Source of the DNA: Acanthosepion esculentum
Lineage: Eukaryota; Mollusca; Cephalopoda; Sepiida; Sepiidae
Direction: 5' to 3'
DNA: 64,000 nt
Assembly (NCBI GenBank): GCA_964036315.1
Contig: OZ038485.1
Location: 78,422,960 to 78,486,959, forward strand
Below, in pieces: positions 23,319 to 34,929 of the stretch (position 1 is its first letter; each line of letters starts with the position of its first letter). The translations under genes and the position numbers were made by a program. A model generated the notes under the pieces. The model was not told where the DNA came from and did not search any database. It worked only from the letters and a program-made list of their open reading frames with translations.

Positions 23319-23594
23319 ACGACTGTTTCAGTGAAAAGGAAAAAGTTATCAATTTCAAATCCATTTGTACACACATTTTAAAATAACGATCAACATTCAT
23401 ATTTATGATTGTTATTGCAATATTTTGTTATAGTTATTATGCTCAAATACATAACGAGAATACATAGGAGAATTTCTACGAATATTTTATAGTTGCAGAA
23501 CTCGCCATGAGCTTACTCAATCACTAGCTAAGAATTGATTCATCAGTATATTAAAATACGAATACCGTGTAACTTTCACGGGTTAAAATTATTT

Positions 23595-23613
23595 ATTTAT
23601 TTATATATTTATA

Positions 23614-23651
<38 letters not shown>

Positions 23652-24182
23652 TAAACCAGTGGCTGTCAACCAGGATGCATAAGGACACTGGTGGTCCATG
23701 TAATATTACTGGAAGTCCACACATAAAAACATAACAAATAGGAGTTCACAGTAATTTCACTAGAGCAATTTCACTTCTGATCGGTCGGGTGTTACAACTG
23801 AGAATTGAAATTTCTTCAGTAATATGCGCCATATTAAAATACTAAAAACAAGAAAAAAAAAAGAAAAACAACTCTAAAACTAGCAGAAAACGAGATCAAT
23901 CGATGTAAGTTAACGTCCTTTTTACTCTACTAAAGGTTTTGATTTTAAAAGATAAATAAAAACTGAGAAATATATATAATTAAAGGATTATATATATAAA
24001 GATAAAATACATAAAAATTATAACTTATAATATAAATCAATTTATTATATTATTAATAAATATATTAAATATTTAAATATTAATAAAATAATATATTAAT
24101 ATAAATTAATTAATATAAAACATTAAGAAAAAAATATTAATAATAAAATTAATATATAAATTATATAATGATTATATATAAA
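23595..24182. repeat. A/T-only low-complexity region
   Basis: It starts with TTTA and ATT microsatellites (23595-23652). At 23960-24182 there is over 200 bp of almost pure A/T with words such as aatattaataaaataatata. It may be a decayed TA microsatellite. It contains no gene. Confidence 0.8.
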
Positions 24183-24561
24183 GCAAATGCTGTTCATGGT
24201 TAAACAATGTTGAGGACTACTGATTCAAACATTGATCAAGCCAATAAATTTCGATTGCATTTATCTTTCCCTGTTTCAATCTCATGAATATTAAGGTGGG
24301 TAATATTCAGTTTGATATCAAAATTATCTTTAAGCAGAGACTGGCATAGGAATAATAGCTACATTGTAAATCATTACATTGATTCTAATACTAAGAGTAA
24401 TCAAGAAAACACATGCACATCAATTTCTACCACGTTACATAGTCATAATACCCCAGCACGTAAATGTTTATACAAACAATTTTTGTTACAGATAACAGAA
24501 AAGATGTCTTATATTTTAAAAGGTTTTTTTCTGCAACTAAAAAAGAAAACACATATATGAT

Positions 24562-24563
<2 letters not shown>

Positions 24564-24613
<50 letters not shown>
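24564..24613. repeat. (TA)n microsatellite
   Basis: Uninterrupted TA run. The following 24640-24720 shares gtgaacataggagtcaacac with the TA-associated repeat family (13.9, 37.1, 46.3 kb), so it is probably a relic of that family. Confidence 0.95.
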
Positions 24614-24616
<3 letters not shown>

Positions 24617-24849
24617 TGTTTAAAATCTGCAATATTTATTAGAGAGCAGTGATCAGTATCTGGGATAGAACGTCTGTAGATATAAACAATGTGAACATAG
24701 GAGTCAACACTAAATAGTGAATGTCATTTTCATTCCTCAAGTTCTCTATTATCTGGTCTGAAGATCACTTGAGGAATGAAACTGAGAATCACAATAGTAT
24801 TGATTCGTATGTCGTTCTATTTCTCTCTATCCTCCCTCTCTCTATCCAC

Positions 24850-24850
<1 letters not shown>

Positions 24851-24908
<58 letters not shown>
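24851..24908. repeat. (TA)n microsatellite
   Basis: Uninterrupted TA run after a CT-rich tract. Non-coding. Confidence 0.97.
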
Positions 24909-24910
<2 letters not shown>

Positions 24911-25269
24911 GAAGATCCGACAACCTTATTTATTTTTCATGTTAGTGTCGTATGTGACACTTCAGTCCCTCTAGTGACCTGCATACAAGTCCACATATTG
25001 TGCAACGCCGAGGATCTTGAGACTTAGCCACAGGAATATTTGTTGACACTATTCGCCGTTGTCTTTCCTATCTTAGCCGATAATTACGACTTATTTCAAA
25101 ATTTCTGATACCACTCTGGCACAAATATCTCCAGTTATTTCTATTTATGGCAACTGATTGACAGCTGTTACTCTTTAGCTTGTCATTGTACCTGAACTAC
25201 GGACGTCCAACATACATGTTTTACATCAGGATCAAAACTATTGATAAATTGTCCGAAGTTTGTTTCATT

Positions 25270-27095
25270 CTGTTTTCTTCAAGTACTTTCGAATGTCAGC
25301 ATTTTAGGTGTATGTGAAAATGGAAATAGAAACTCGAAATGGGACACACTAAAAGAAGCTTTAGTGACATCAGCAAACGACGTCATCCCTAAGGAGAATG
25401 GACGAAGAAGAAAAAACAAATGGATCACAGACAAGATTATCGACATGATGAAAAGAAAACAATGCCAAGACATGGAAGGGAATACAAAAAAATACACAAT
25501 GAAATAAGGAGCAGGCAGGAAAAAAAAGAATGGCTCGACGAAAAATGTGCAGAAATAGAGAGAATGAATATCCCAGATAAAGGAGATATGCATAGAAAAT
25601 AAGGGAACTAACAAGATAGTAGACATGCTCATCGACAGGCTGCTTAAAATCCAAGGACGGAACGCTCATATTAGAGAAAGAAAAATACTTCAGCGCTGGA
25701 ACAAATATATCTGTGATCCCAAGACGAAAGAGAACAACCGGTAATACACAGAAATACCGATGGGCCGGAAGTACTAAAGTGGAAGCTGCACTGGCCAAAT
25801 TGGACAGAAACAACAAATCGGCCAGGCCAGACGGAATTGTAATCGAGATGCTTGCAGACTTAGACGATTTTGGCATAGACAAGATTGCAGAAATAATAAA
25901 TTAAATCTGCAACAGTGGAGATATATCGGAAGACGTAAGCAGATCTATTTTCATAGCACTGCTTAAGAAACCAGGCGCAAACGGGTGTGAAATCCGCCGA
26001 ACAATCAGCCTAATGAGCCACTTAACAAAACTGTTAACAATTCGAATTCTGATGAATTCTGCGTAGCAGAATCAGACCAGAGATAGGACAAGAAAAGGTG
26101 CGGCTTCGTTACAGACACAAGAATAAGGAACGCAATATTTATGCTCAAAATGTTATCATAAACAGTAATACAAACGCAGAAGAACGTGTACCTGCGTTTT
26201 ATAGACTACGTAGAGACGTTCGACAAAGTACGTCACAAATATCTGTTAGAGCTGCTCAGTAACCTTGATATATTCGGGAAAGACATTAAAATAATCAAAA
26301 ATCTCTACTGGACAGCAAACCGTCTGCATACGGATAAAAAATGTGTTTAGCAGATGTAGAAAAATAGAAAGGGATGTAAAAATGTATCTTCTCACCGGAG
26401 TTATTCAACTTATATATCGAGGAAATTTTGAGAGAACTAGAAATCCTAGCAGGATGCATCATTGGCAGCCACAATCTTATATTTTTAAGATATGCAGATG
26501 ACACAGTGCTGAGAGCAGACACGGAAAGGAAACTACAAAACTTCCTGCGGAAGGTAGCGAAAGAGAACGAGAAGGGACTACAAGAAGCGGGAATGTATGA
26601 TCATCAGCAGAAAGATGAACCCAAAATGCAAATTACAGGTCGGGATATCACGATCGAGTAGATACAGAAATTTAAATATCTGGGAAGGGTTCTAATAGAG
26701 GATGCAATTTGTGATACTGAGATCCAACGACGTGTTAGAATGGGCAAAGATGCATTCCAAAAGCTAAGCAGAGTACTAAGAGACAGGAAAGTTTCATTGG
26801 GAACAGAGAAAAGAGTACTGAACTGTTACGTAATGTGTCTTCCTGTATGGCAGAGAATGTTGGACAATCTCCTCAGAGATGAAGAAGAGACTCGAAGCAA
26901 CAGAAATGTGGTTCTACAGAAGGATGCTAAGGATATCATAGACCGAACATGTGAGCAACAACGAGGTTTTGGAGAGAATGGAAACAAAGAGTAAACTTAT
27001 ACTTAACATCAGGAAGAAGAGACAGTTGAATTTTGGGGGACATGTTATGAGGAAGAAAGACATGATCGCCTACACCCTGAAGGGACACGGCACAT
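25270..27095 (+). mobile_element. RTE-like LINE, longest copy (EN-RT linker to C-term)
   Basis: The plus strand carries, in order: a linker with NGNRNSKWDTLKEAL and RRRKNKWITDKIIDMMKRK (25310-25470); a connector with KKEWLDEKC; the RT start ALAKLDRNNKSARPDGIVIE (about 25785); a palm A region near 26210 (an FVDL-like stretch with an F-D-K-V-like turn); RYADDTVL, the catalytic box (about 26488-26511); and a thumb with KVSLGTEKRVLNCYV. The C-terminal RKKRQLNFGGHVMRKKD block ends in a KGHGT-like terminus at about 27090. Stops and frameshifts in nearly every section show that it is dead. The endonuclease domain is missing. In life such elements nick and reverse transcribe at target DNA. Confidence 0.82.
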
Positions 27096-27857
27096 AAAAG
27101 AAGTAGACTTTCGACCACCTTCCAAGTCAATATCAAAAACTGTTTCCCCGATGGAAAAAAGCATTACAGATTGGATTCCTGTTGAAGGCAGACATTTTTC
27201 TTGAGTAGGACTTCTCAATTTAAATCGGTTGTTATTAATTCCACTGTTTAATAAAATATATATAAAAAATCAGAGATAGCTTCTCAAATATGTGCACCCG
27301 CTAAAAATAAAGGTTATAGTACAGTGGAAGGCCGTTGGTAACCCGAAATGTTCGTAAACCGAAACTATTTTTCCAATAGGAATCAATATAGAGAAAAATG
27401 TCACAGTAGAATAAAATTGGAAAAGAAAGCACAACACACAAATATGTACAACACGTTGGTCGACTCAGAAATTATTCCGTTCGTGTTAACTCGGTTCGGC
27501 TACGTTGTTCGAGAACTGAAATTTTGTCCGATAACCGAGGTATTTTCATCTCGAATTATCTGTTCGAAAAACGATTTGTTCGACATGTGAGACGTTACTC
27601 TGTAATAAGAAATAATATATATACATGCACATATAAAATAATATACACCGTATATACTCGTGTATAAGCCGACTTCATGTATAGTGCGATGCCTGATTTT
27701 TTGCATGAATTTTACACCTCCCCCAGAAAATATAAACTATGTGTAATGCAACCAGTCACCGAAAATGCATGATTTTTAACCTCTTCAAAAATTACCTGTG
27801 TATAGTGCGACCTTTTTTGTGCGTAAAAATCTCATCATAAAAACTCGCACTATACAA
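27096..27857. other. Unassigned DNA
   Basis: Around 27650-27860 the phrases tatagtgcgac and cactataca recur in loose form (about five times), suggesting an old short tandem repeat. I see no gene. Confidence 0.35.
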
Positions 27858-27871
27858 CACTCGTACTAATA

Positions 27872-28000
27872 GGGTGATTTTATAAGCGTGACACAAGGCC
27901 GACAGCATAAGGGACCCAGTGAAGGTCGAACTTACTACACAGTCGCAATTGTTCTAACGAAACAAGCTTGCTAACCTTTACACTACGACGAGGTGACCCG
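27872..28000 (-). mobile_element. tRNA-headed SINE, with target-site duplication
   Basis: Reverse-complement copy of the SINE seen at 50930. It has the B-box segment (complement of aaggtcgaacttactacac), the A-box (ctaacctttacactacgacg in reverse) and the body with cacaaggccg. It is flanked by a 14 bp direct repeat cactcgt-A/G-ctaata at 27858-27871 and 28001-28014, one mismatch, indicating retroposition. Confidence 0.8.
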
Positions 28001-28435
28001 CACTCGTGCTAATATGTATTACCAGTCCTACGCATAATCTACTAAGGCTACGAACTCGCATAAATGTAGATTCACTATTGCACTCAATAACACAATCACA
28101 GTCCCCTACCACCTCCAAAAAAGAAAAAGAGAGATATAAATAAATGGCAATTCAATTAGTGCAACATGATCTTTCGGCGGTAAATAAAATCAAATGCATG
28201 TTGATATCAACCAATGATAGGAAAACCAACAAACTACTGGAGCCTCATAAACAAAACTTTGTAGCTTTCTTTTTCGCGAATAGAACTTCAAGGAAATAAA
28301 GATATTTCGTACATTCAACTACACAAATATGATTACAGAGAAAGCTTTTGCATAAAGAAACGCACAATTATATACATTCTTATAAAATGCTTGCACAAGC
28401 AAACATAGGTGACAACATACATTCGGTATGTGTGT

Positions 28436-28475
28436 GCGTGAGAGAGAAAGAAAGAAAGAGAGAGAGGAAGAAAGA
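28436..28475. repeat. GA-rich low-complexity tract
   Basis: A short (GA/GAAA)n-like stretch precedes the RTE fragment's 3' end. Confidence 0.8.
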
Positions 28476-28529
28476 AGATGCTATTCTTTATTTTATTTCT
28501 CTTCCTTTCTTTTCACTCTCTCCTTCTTT

Positions 28530-28965
28530 TTCTATGTGCCGTGTCTCTTTAGGGCGGTGGAAATCATGACTCTCCACAATTTCTTGTTCTTTGTGGCTCT
28601 TAATAAATCTTGTCTTTATCGTTATCTCTCCTAAACACTGTTCTGCCATCCATTTACTCAAGCTTGCTAGATAAGTTATGTGTTGTTTTCCCCTGTCGCT
28701 CTTGCCTTCAATAAGTCCTGTGAGTATCACATTTTTCAAGCCCCTTTCCTCATTATGTGCCCTATAAATTTCAACTGTCTCTTTCTTTATAAATGTCTTT
28801 TTTGTTTCCCTTTTCTCTAAAACCTCGTCGTTACTCAAATGTTCAGTCGATGGTATTCTCAGCATCCTTCTGTAGAACAACGTTTTTGTTGCTTAAATTT
28901 GTTTCTTCATCTGTGACGAGATTGTCCAGCATTTACTTCCATATAGGAGGACTGGCAGATAAAAT
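28530..28965 (-). mobile_element. RTE-like LINE C-terminal fragment
   Basis: A 130-codon open frame on the minus strand (28488-28880) reads MFYRRMLRIPSTEHLSNDEV, then EERGLKNVILTGLIEGKSDR, GKQHITYLASLSKWMAEQCL, which is the RTE-like C-terminal block. A frame change supplies the KLWR-like end near 28570. Upstream to 28965 the frame gives a YGSKCWTISS-like motif. It looks like a gene by length, but it is one of several truncated copies of the family in this window. Confidence 0.8.
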
Positions 28966-29269
28966 AAAAGAAATAAATCATTTGTGTTTCATATAATCAC
29001 AAACGTAAAGCCTCTACTCATATATTTAATTAAGCACTTGAGCTTCCTATTTATTTATATAAATATACGATCACTTAAACACACATTAGGACACTTAAGT
29101 AGTGTGCGCACATCCACCCCCGGATTGCTACCCAAAAGTCTGCAGCGATTTGAACAAATTTATCAGTCTGTCAAGTTATCTACCTTTTCACGTGTCATGA
29201 AATCACTCCACCGGTAAATACATAACCTCATTTTCTTTCAGTTTTATATTTCTTTGAGGAAGCCACTTT

Positions 29270-30155
29270 AGAGGAATCAAATAATATTATCATATCGTCA
29301 TTAGCTGAAGCACGTAAGACCATTCCAAGAATACCTAGAAGGAAAAAGATTCCCCCCATGAGACGACAATCCTAAGTCGAAAAATTTGATACAAGAAAGA
29401 AAGAAACAGAAGATGAAAATGCCAAACAATTAACAAATTAAATGAAAAATACAGGAGCTCCAGAAAATTGGAAAATAAATGAATGAAGCCAAGCAACATA
29501 GACAATGTGTTAAAATGTGGAGAAAAGAAAAAATCACAATAACATCATACAATCAAAACCTCCACAGAAGAAATATCCTGGTCTCAAAGAATACTTTGAA
29601 TCACATTTCAACCCTAACTACACTACAATTAAGATGCCCGCAGAAATAGAATATTATAATATACCAATATTCATCCAACGAGTACAAAGCATAAACAATA
29701 ACGAACCTACTGATAAGGAAATTTAAGAAATTAAAAAACTAAGGAATAATAAAACATTACTCGAAATTGAGGCTGAAGTTTTGAAAATAGCTTATTTTCT
29801 CTTTGAATACAAGTTTCTCTATGTAATGAAACAAACCTGAAATCAGAAATGCATTCCCAAAATGTGGGGTTTATAACGCACTAATACATGAAAACAGAAA
29901 GGTAACCCCCAAGACCGTCAGAGACAGAAGTCGTCATGGTGAAAGTATTAATGAACATTATATTAACTAAGCTCTCATCATTTTATGAAAGTTAATTCCA
30001 CACGGCTCAGTTTGGTTTTTGTTCTGTTAAGGGATGCAATGATAGCATACATGTCAAACAACTCCAAGAAATTGCTCACCTCTCTAATAAAAAACTGTAT
30101 ACCTGCTTTGTCAACCTCAGAGCAACATGCAAACACATCAACAGAGACTTCTCTT
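29270..30155 (+). mobile_element. LINE 'C' reverse transcriptase, first half
   Basis: The plus strand carries KKYPGLKEYFESHFNPNY, then LRNNKTLLEIEAEVLKIAY (the A-E-V-L-K finger motif), a degraded GNPQD-like motif near 29910, LSLVFVLLRDA in place of a GFR.GKG-like motif, and near 30100-30150 the palm A motif (CFVNLRATCKHINRDF in composite frames). Stops separate the pieces. The sequence breaks at about 30155, where a 5S-headed SINE begins. The next expected RT motifs resume at about 31236. Confidence 0.65.
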
Positions 30156-30331
30156 ACAGCTTACAATCTCATCATGCTGAAACACCGGTTCCCGTACTAT
30201 TATCAAACTTTATCAACGTCGGGTCTGGTCAGTACCTAGATGGGTGACCACTTTGGAATACAAGGTGCCATAAAATTGTATGGCTCGGAATTATTAATCG
30301 GAGAGCCGAGTTCCCAATGCTGTTGGTTTCG
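30156..30331 (+). mobile_element. 5S-headed SINE, 5' portion
   Basis: The 5S-like head runs from ttacaatctcatcatgctga through cgtcgggtctggtcagtacc, tagatgggtgaccactttgg and aatacaaggtgcc, covering the 5S control region. The SINE body begins (gtatggctcggaattattaa, tcggagagccgagttcccaa) and breaks off near 30331. The matching 3' portion lies at about 31020-31225. Confidence 0.75.
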
Positions 30332-30518
30332 TTATACGCTCAATACGTTCCAGAGACTACCGTGCAGAATAAAACGGTGTAAAAGTATAGTGTAGATATG
30401 AAAATTAAAGATAGGTTCCATCCAAATATATATAATAAAAAACTGTTAATTTTCTTATACAAATAGATTGAATTTTTTATTTATGCATACATATCTCTCT
30501 CCCTACCCCCCGCCCCTC

Positions 30519-30574
<56 letters not shown>

Positions 30575-31019
30575 TATATAACATAATCATTCAATCATTC
30601 AGTGTCACTACTAGACAGCAAGCCTGCCCGCTTTCTGTTGTTTTTCGGTGGTGAAAAATCACACTCATCACGAAATATTTAATGGCGATATATCTTTATG
30701 TGTATCTTGAATAAAATTAACTTCTTGTGTTTCTTTTGTTTCACTGGTTCTGAATACGAATTCGGTTGGCAGACGCAGTGATTTTGTTTTTGTTAGTTCT
30801 TTATATGATTCTTCATAACGTGCCATAATTATTTTCAAATTGAAAATTGCACAGCTCGTTCAACATTGTTATCATTTGTAAGGAAATGATTTCCAATAAA
30901 TTCGGTAGTCACACAAGGATAGATGTTTAAACCGTGTTAAAGTAAAAAATAATCGTTTTTTTTGTTGGACCGTGTTATTTCAAAACTGTACAAAAAGAAT
31001 ACATGCAAAAAGAGAATTG
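30332..31019. other. About 690 bp insert splitting the 5S-headed SINE
   Basis: It lies between the two halves of one SINE. It includes a (TC)n(TA)n microsatellite at 30519-30581. Otherwise it is AT-rich with no reading frame or terminal repeat that I can identify. It may be a non-autonomous element or a rearrangement rather than a transposition. Confidence 0.45.
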
Positions 31020-31225
31020 AATGTATCCACTTATGCGCAATTAGCCTTGCAAAATGTATGAATCCACGCCTTCTCTCCCCAGTAATGGGTTAATTAGTAA
31101 GACTTGTATCATTAAACATTATTATCTAAAAAAACAAAATTCTTATAAACTAAAAATATTTTCCGGATTTAAATAACTGGCAAAGGGTTCATAAACCGTA
31201 GAAAACGAATCAATCAATCTTCTCA
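31020..31225 (+). mobile_element. 5S-headed SINE, 3' portion
   Basis: It begins with tccacttatgcgcaattagc, the body word that should follow the break at 30331. It then continues tgggttaattagtaagactt, ctaaaaatattttccggatt and caaagggttcataaaccgta, the tail shared with 44200-44270. Confidence 0.72.
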
Positions 31226-31235
31226 TTCATTAGAA

Positions 31236-32315
31236 ACCGCGTTTCAATCTCCGAATCAATTAAGTGCATCAACTTAATAGAAGAAATGCATCGATCTACA
31301 GAATCATACATATCTGACAAGAACCACAATACGGAAACATCTAAAGCCTTAGCGGGACAGAGTGGAAATTACTTTCCCTAGAATATGCCCTGTGCATTTA
31401 CGAACACAGGTGTGAAGTGATAGGCACTGACCATTTAAGCATTCACACCACATCCGAAACGAATCTACCAATAGAATACAACGGTCCTGCTTTTTCGCCC
31501 GAGGCAATGTACTGATGATGAGTATTCTATGCTGATGACATAGATATTCATAGTTAGGATAGAAATGATATTGAGCAGGAAATCAATGTCCTTTACCAAG
31601 TGTTCAACGAAATAGGACTTAAGATAAACCTTTCCAAAGTAGAAACTATGATCTGGAATTGGAACGGAAGTAGTGATGGCACCGACCCTGAATCCATCAT
31701 CAAAATTCAGGAGGTGGAATTAGTAAATACCAAACACGTATGGATCAGTTATAACAAATTTAATAGAAGAGAAAAAGAAATTGAACATAGAACAGGCTTC
31801 GACAGAGGTAGTTTTTCCCAACACTGCAAGTTGCTACGAAACTTATACGCGGGTAATGTTCTAAAATAACCTCATTAGATCGAAACTTTTATATGGATAT
31901 CATGCATGGCGCCAAACCCGTTCAGAAATATCTAAGCTGTCATTTGCATACAAACTCTTTCTAAGATCAATGGTTCAAAAGGGCTTTGAGCGAGTGAAAA
32001 GCCTGAGGGGTTTGGCAAAGAGCATCCTTCTTTAAACATTTTGGACTGATGTTACAGGATCACAAAGATATCTACTGAATAACAGAAACCACGTCACTTG
32101 GGGACTGCCAAAAGTAGCTAGAATAAAATGGATAGCACGTGTAAGTCGAAGAGAAAGTCATAATAGGATCAAAATGTTGACATGTCACTTTATTTGAAAT
32201 AAAATGTTAGGAAGGAAACTCTCATCAATACTGAAAAGAGCGATAACATCTACTGGGCTTGAAAAACCCGTTTTCCTCAAAAATTGTTTTAAGCGAATCA
32301 TTTTATAAAATTCAC
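31236..32315 (+). mobile_element. LINE 'C' reverse transcriptase, second half
   Basis: The frame resumes with NLIEEMHRSTESYISDK, continues to a YADDIDIHS catalytic box at about 31528, then VFNEIGLKINLSKVETMIWN, LVNTKHVWISYNKFN, and further thumb/C-terminal pieces (RLTYGCHAW-like near 31890; SILKRAITSTGLEKPVFLKN in composite frames near 32230). The order is collinear with the 29.3-30.15 kb half, so I read both as one element split by the SINE. Stops show that it is dead. Confidence 0.65.
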
Positions 32316-32567
32316 CTGAAAGCAATACTGGCTGCTCGGTCAATGGATGCCAGATATTTCCTCATAGGGAATCGTCTGTTATTACCGTTACCAGTATTTG
32401 CGGTTTAAGGTTCTGTAAGTTTGAAGTGATATTACATGGGTGTGCCTGTGATATATTTTTTTTGTTTTTTTCAAATTTGCATATTCACATACGATACACA
32501 CTATATTGCTCTTTCATATTTGAACGCACAAAGAACTTGAAAAGCGATTAAAAAATGACTGTGACGG

Positions 32568-32571
<4 letters not shown>

Positions 32572-32612
<41 letters not shown>
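32572..32612. repeat. (GA)n microsatellite
   Basis: About 20 GA dinucleotides. Non-coding. Confidence 0.97.
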
Positions 32613-32614
<2 letters not shown>

Positions 32615-33020
32615 AGGCATATAACTACATGCGTGCCTTAATTTCCACTTGTAACCTAATATCAATTCATTCTTTTCCTGCTGCTACCTTTTTTTTCATC
32701 ACTGCCTTCTTATCGATCCATTGTCGCCGTTTAATGTGGAAACTGTGTTCAAAAGACGTCGTCTCTATGGCAACATGACTTTCATCGGGACCGGTCATAA
32801 TTTTATGACTGCTGCCTGTCCTTTGATCTGACCCCTGTCTCTTCATCCGCTACCATGTGCACAGAATCTATTCCTCGTTTATAGAGCCTCGACATCAAAT
32901 ACTCAGTTTAAGTCATTCAAATTTGGTTAACGCTTATTAAAATAATGTCCACAATGGCTGGCAACTATTGATTTCAAATTTCCGACAATTTGATTAGTGT
33001 ATATGCTTGATTGATTTATT
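32613..33020. other. Unassigned DNA
   Basis: Nothing recognisable. Confidence 0.35.
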
Positions 33021-33024
33021 TGTT

Positions 33025-33345
33025 TCTTTTTACGGGTTACCATTCTTTTGTAGATTATTTGAAGCCAGAAAATATTTTTAGATTGTTAATTTTTTTTTAG
33101 ATCATAATGATTTACTGATACAAGTACTACTAATTAACCCATAGCTGGGGGAGAAGAGTTGGATTCATACATTTCTCAAGGGTGATTGCGTGTAAGTGAA
33201 TATAACGAACACGACTGAAATTGGAACTCGGGCCACCGATTTCCAATTTCGAGCCGTTATCTGTTACACTACCCGCACACCCAAGCCCACTGCGTCTGGT
33301 ATTCCCAGGCGGTCACCTATCTAGGCAGGTCCCTGTAAAGAGTCG
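33025..33345 (-). mobile_element. 5S-headed SINE, head truncated
   Basis: Read on the plus strand, the tail is first (tttgaagccagaaaatattt), then the body with the complement of the 'ggctcgaaattgg' word, then the 3' half of the 5S head (ctggtattcccaggcggtca). The outer half of the 5S head is missing after about 33345. Confidence 0.72.
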
Positions 33346-33901
33346 CTAAAAAATGAGTATAATTGATGAAAAATATCCCAAACTTAATAAGAACAAAGTT
33401 TTATCGTCAAAATCTTTATCTTATTATTAAGAGGAAAGAACAAAGGAGTTTTTGATTATTTATTTATATTTTTATCGTTTTTTAGAAGCTTCGGAATTGT
33501 TACGTCAGTGGCTGACCATAAATTATCATGGGGAAATTTTAGCGTCTTTTTGTGCTGATTTGGACAGTCTTGCAAAAATCCGAAAATGGTTTGATTTTAA
33601 TGAAACATTCAGGACTTATTCCTAAATTATTTTAGAAAATTTTTTTTTAGAAAATCTTGGTAAAAATATCCTTTTGTTTACATATTTTTCCGCATTTATT
33701 GAATTTTATGTTTCGAGAAATTCTTTTTGTTGATCTTAATGTTTATATTAGTTATAAGAACAAGTCCTTGGAAAATTTAAATCCTGAAACAGGATTCCCA
33801 ATTGCAGAAAATCTGCTTGAATCGTGAAATAAAAAGATACAATAAAACTAAGACAGTATTTAATTCTAAAAGCTTTTAATTGCTTTTATGAATAAAATAT
33901 A

Positions 33902-34656
33902 AGGTGCGATGGATAAATGGTCGTCTAAATTAGGCAATATTGAAAATAACATTGATATCTCTTTTTAACAGATATATTTACCAAAATTACACAAAAATAT
34001 TTTGAAATACTAAAGAGTAAATTTATACAATAATCGCCATTGGCTTCAACCATAGCCACCAGACGACTTCGGACTCTCCTGCAACTCTTCTGGATGGTCT
34101 CCTTGTTTAAGTTGGTGAATGCTGCCATAAACCTTGCCTTTAGTTCATCTTTGGTGTTACAAGAAGTTTTGTTGGTCTCTCGCTCAACTGTGTCCGCATA
34201 TAATAGTCAAGGGGTTTGCAGTCTGGGGAGTTAGGTGTCCAGATGTAAGGGGTGATGTGGTCGCAGAAGTTGCCTGATAGCCATGACTGGGTTCTCCAGT
34301 TGAGTCTGAGGCCCTGTGGGAAGATGAATGGAGACATAACCCCGTCATCACTATTGATCACTCTAAACACCTTCGTAATCACTATTAGACTCATCCAATT
34401 ATTTCCTAATCCTCTGTCCTCAGATTAACATCCAAACACTGAAATGTTTGCATTGTAGCTTCTCTGCAAATGCCGAGCAGTACAGCATGCCGCTTCCAGA
34501 TTACTGTCGGGGCGAATTTCACCTTAGTGCTCTTTTTTCTCACTGAAAAATTTAACTGACCCTACTATACTGCGTAGTCGACAAAATCACTTACAAACAG
34601 CGCGCATGCGCGAAATTAATAATATAAAATGGCAACAATTTACCCATCGAACCCTG
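33902..34656 (-). mobile_element. Internally deleted mariner-like transposon
   Basis: Ends near aaggtgcgatggataaat on the left and the complement of cagggttcgatgggtaaat on the right form imperfect inverted repeats, each next to a TA. The minus strand carries parts of the transposase: FPQGLRLN (about 34330), then directly TQSWLSGNFCDH, IWTPNSPDCKPLDYYM with the PDxxPxDYY motif, and MAAFTNLNKETIQKSCRRVR. The segment that should lie between FPQGLRLN and TQSW, holding part of the catalytic region, is missing, as are the N-terminal helix-turn-helix domains. It is therefore a non-autonomous derivative. Confidence 0.75.
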
Positions 34657-34929
34657 TATGTCGCCAGGTATTGAACTCACAACACTTTTGGCCTATTGAC
34701 TTATGAAAATATTTTTCGATGAATAATGAATTTTTACAAGAATTTATTTATTTTTTAGATTTTAATTATAATAATCTATAAAATTTTAAATCTCCTAATA
34801 TTTTGTATGGATTTTTAGCACTTAGGCGATATTGTTATTAAGTAAAATCTATATTTAAAATTATAAATATAAGTATAACAGGTTATTACAATACAGCGAC
34901 AAAGAATATTTTAACAAATTTGATTGTCT

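Noticed and set aside
25279..25882. Minus-strand ORFs of 117 and 170 codons
   Set aside because: They are antisense shadows of the plus-strand RTE-like LINE, whose motifs (linker, RYADD) are in the other strand.
28488..28880. 130-codon ORF as a host gene
   Set aside because: It is the C-terminal block of an RTE-like LINE seen seven more times here.
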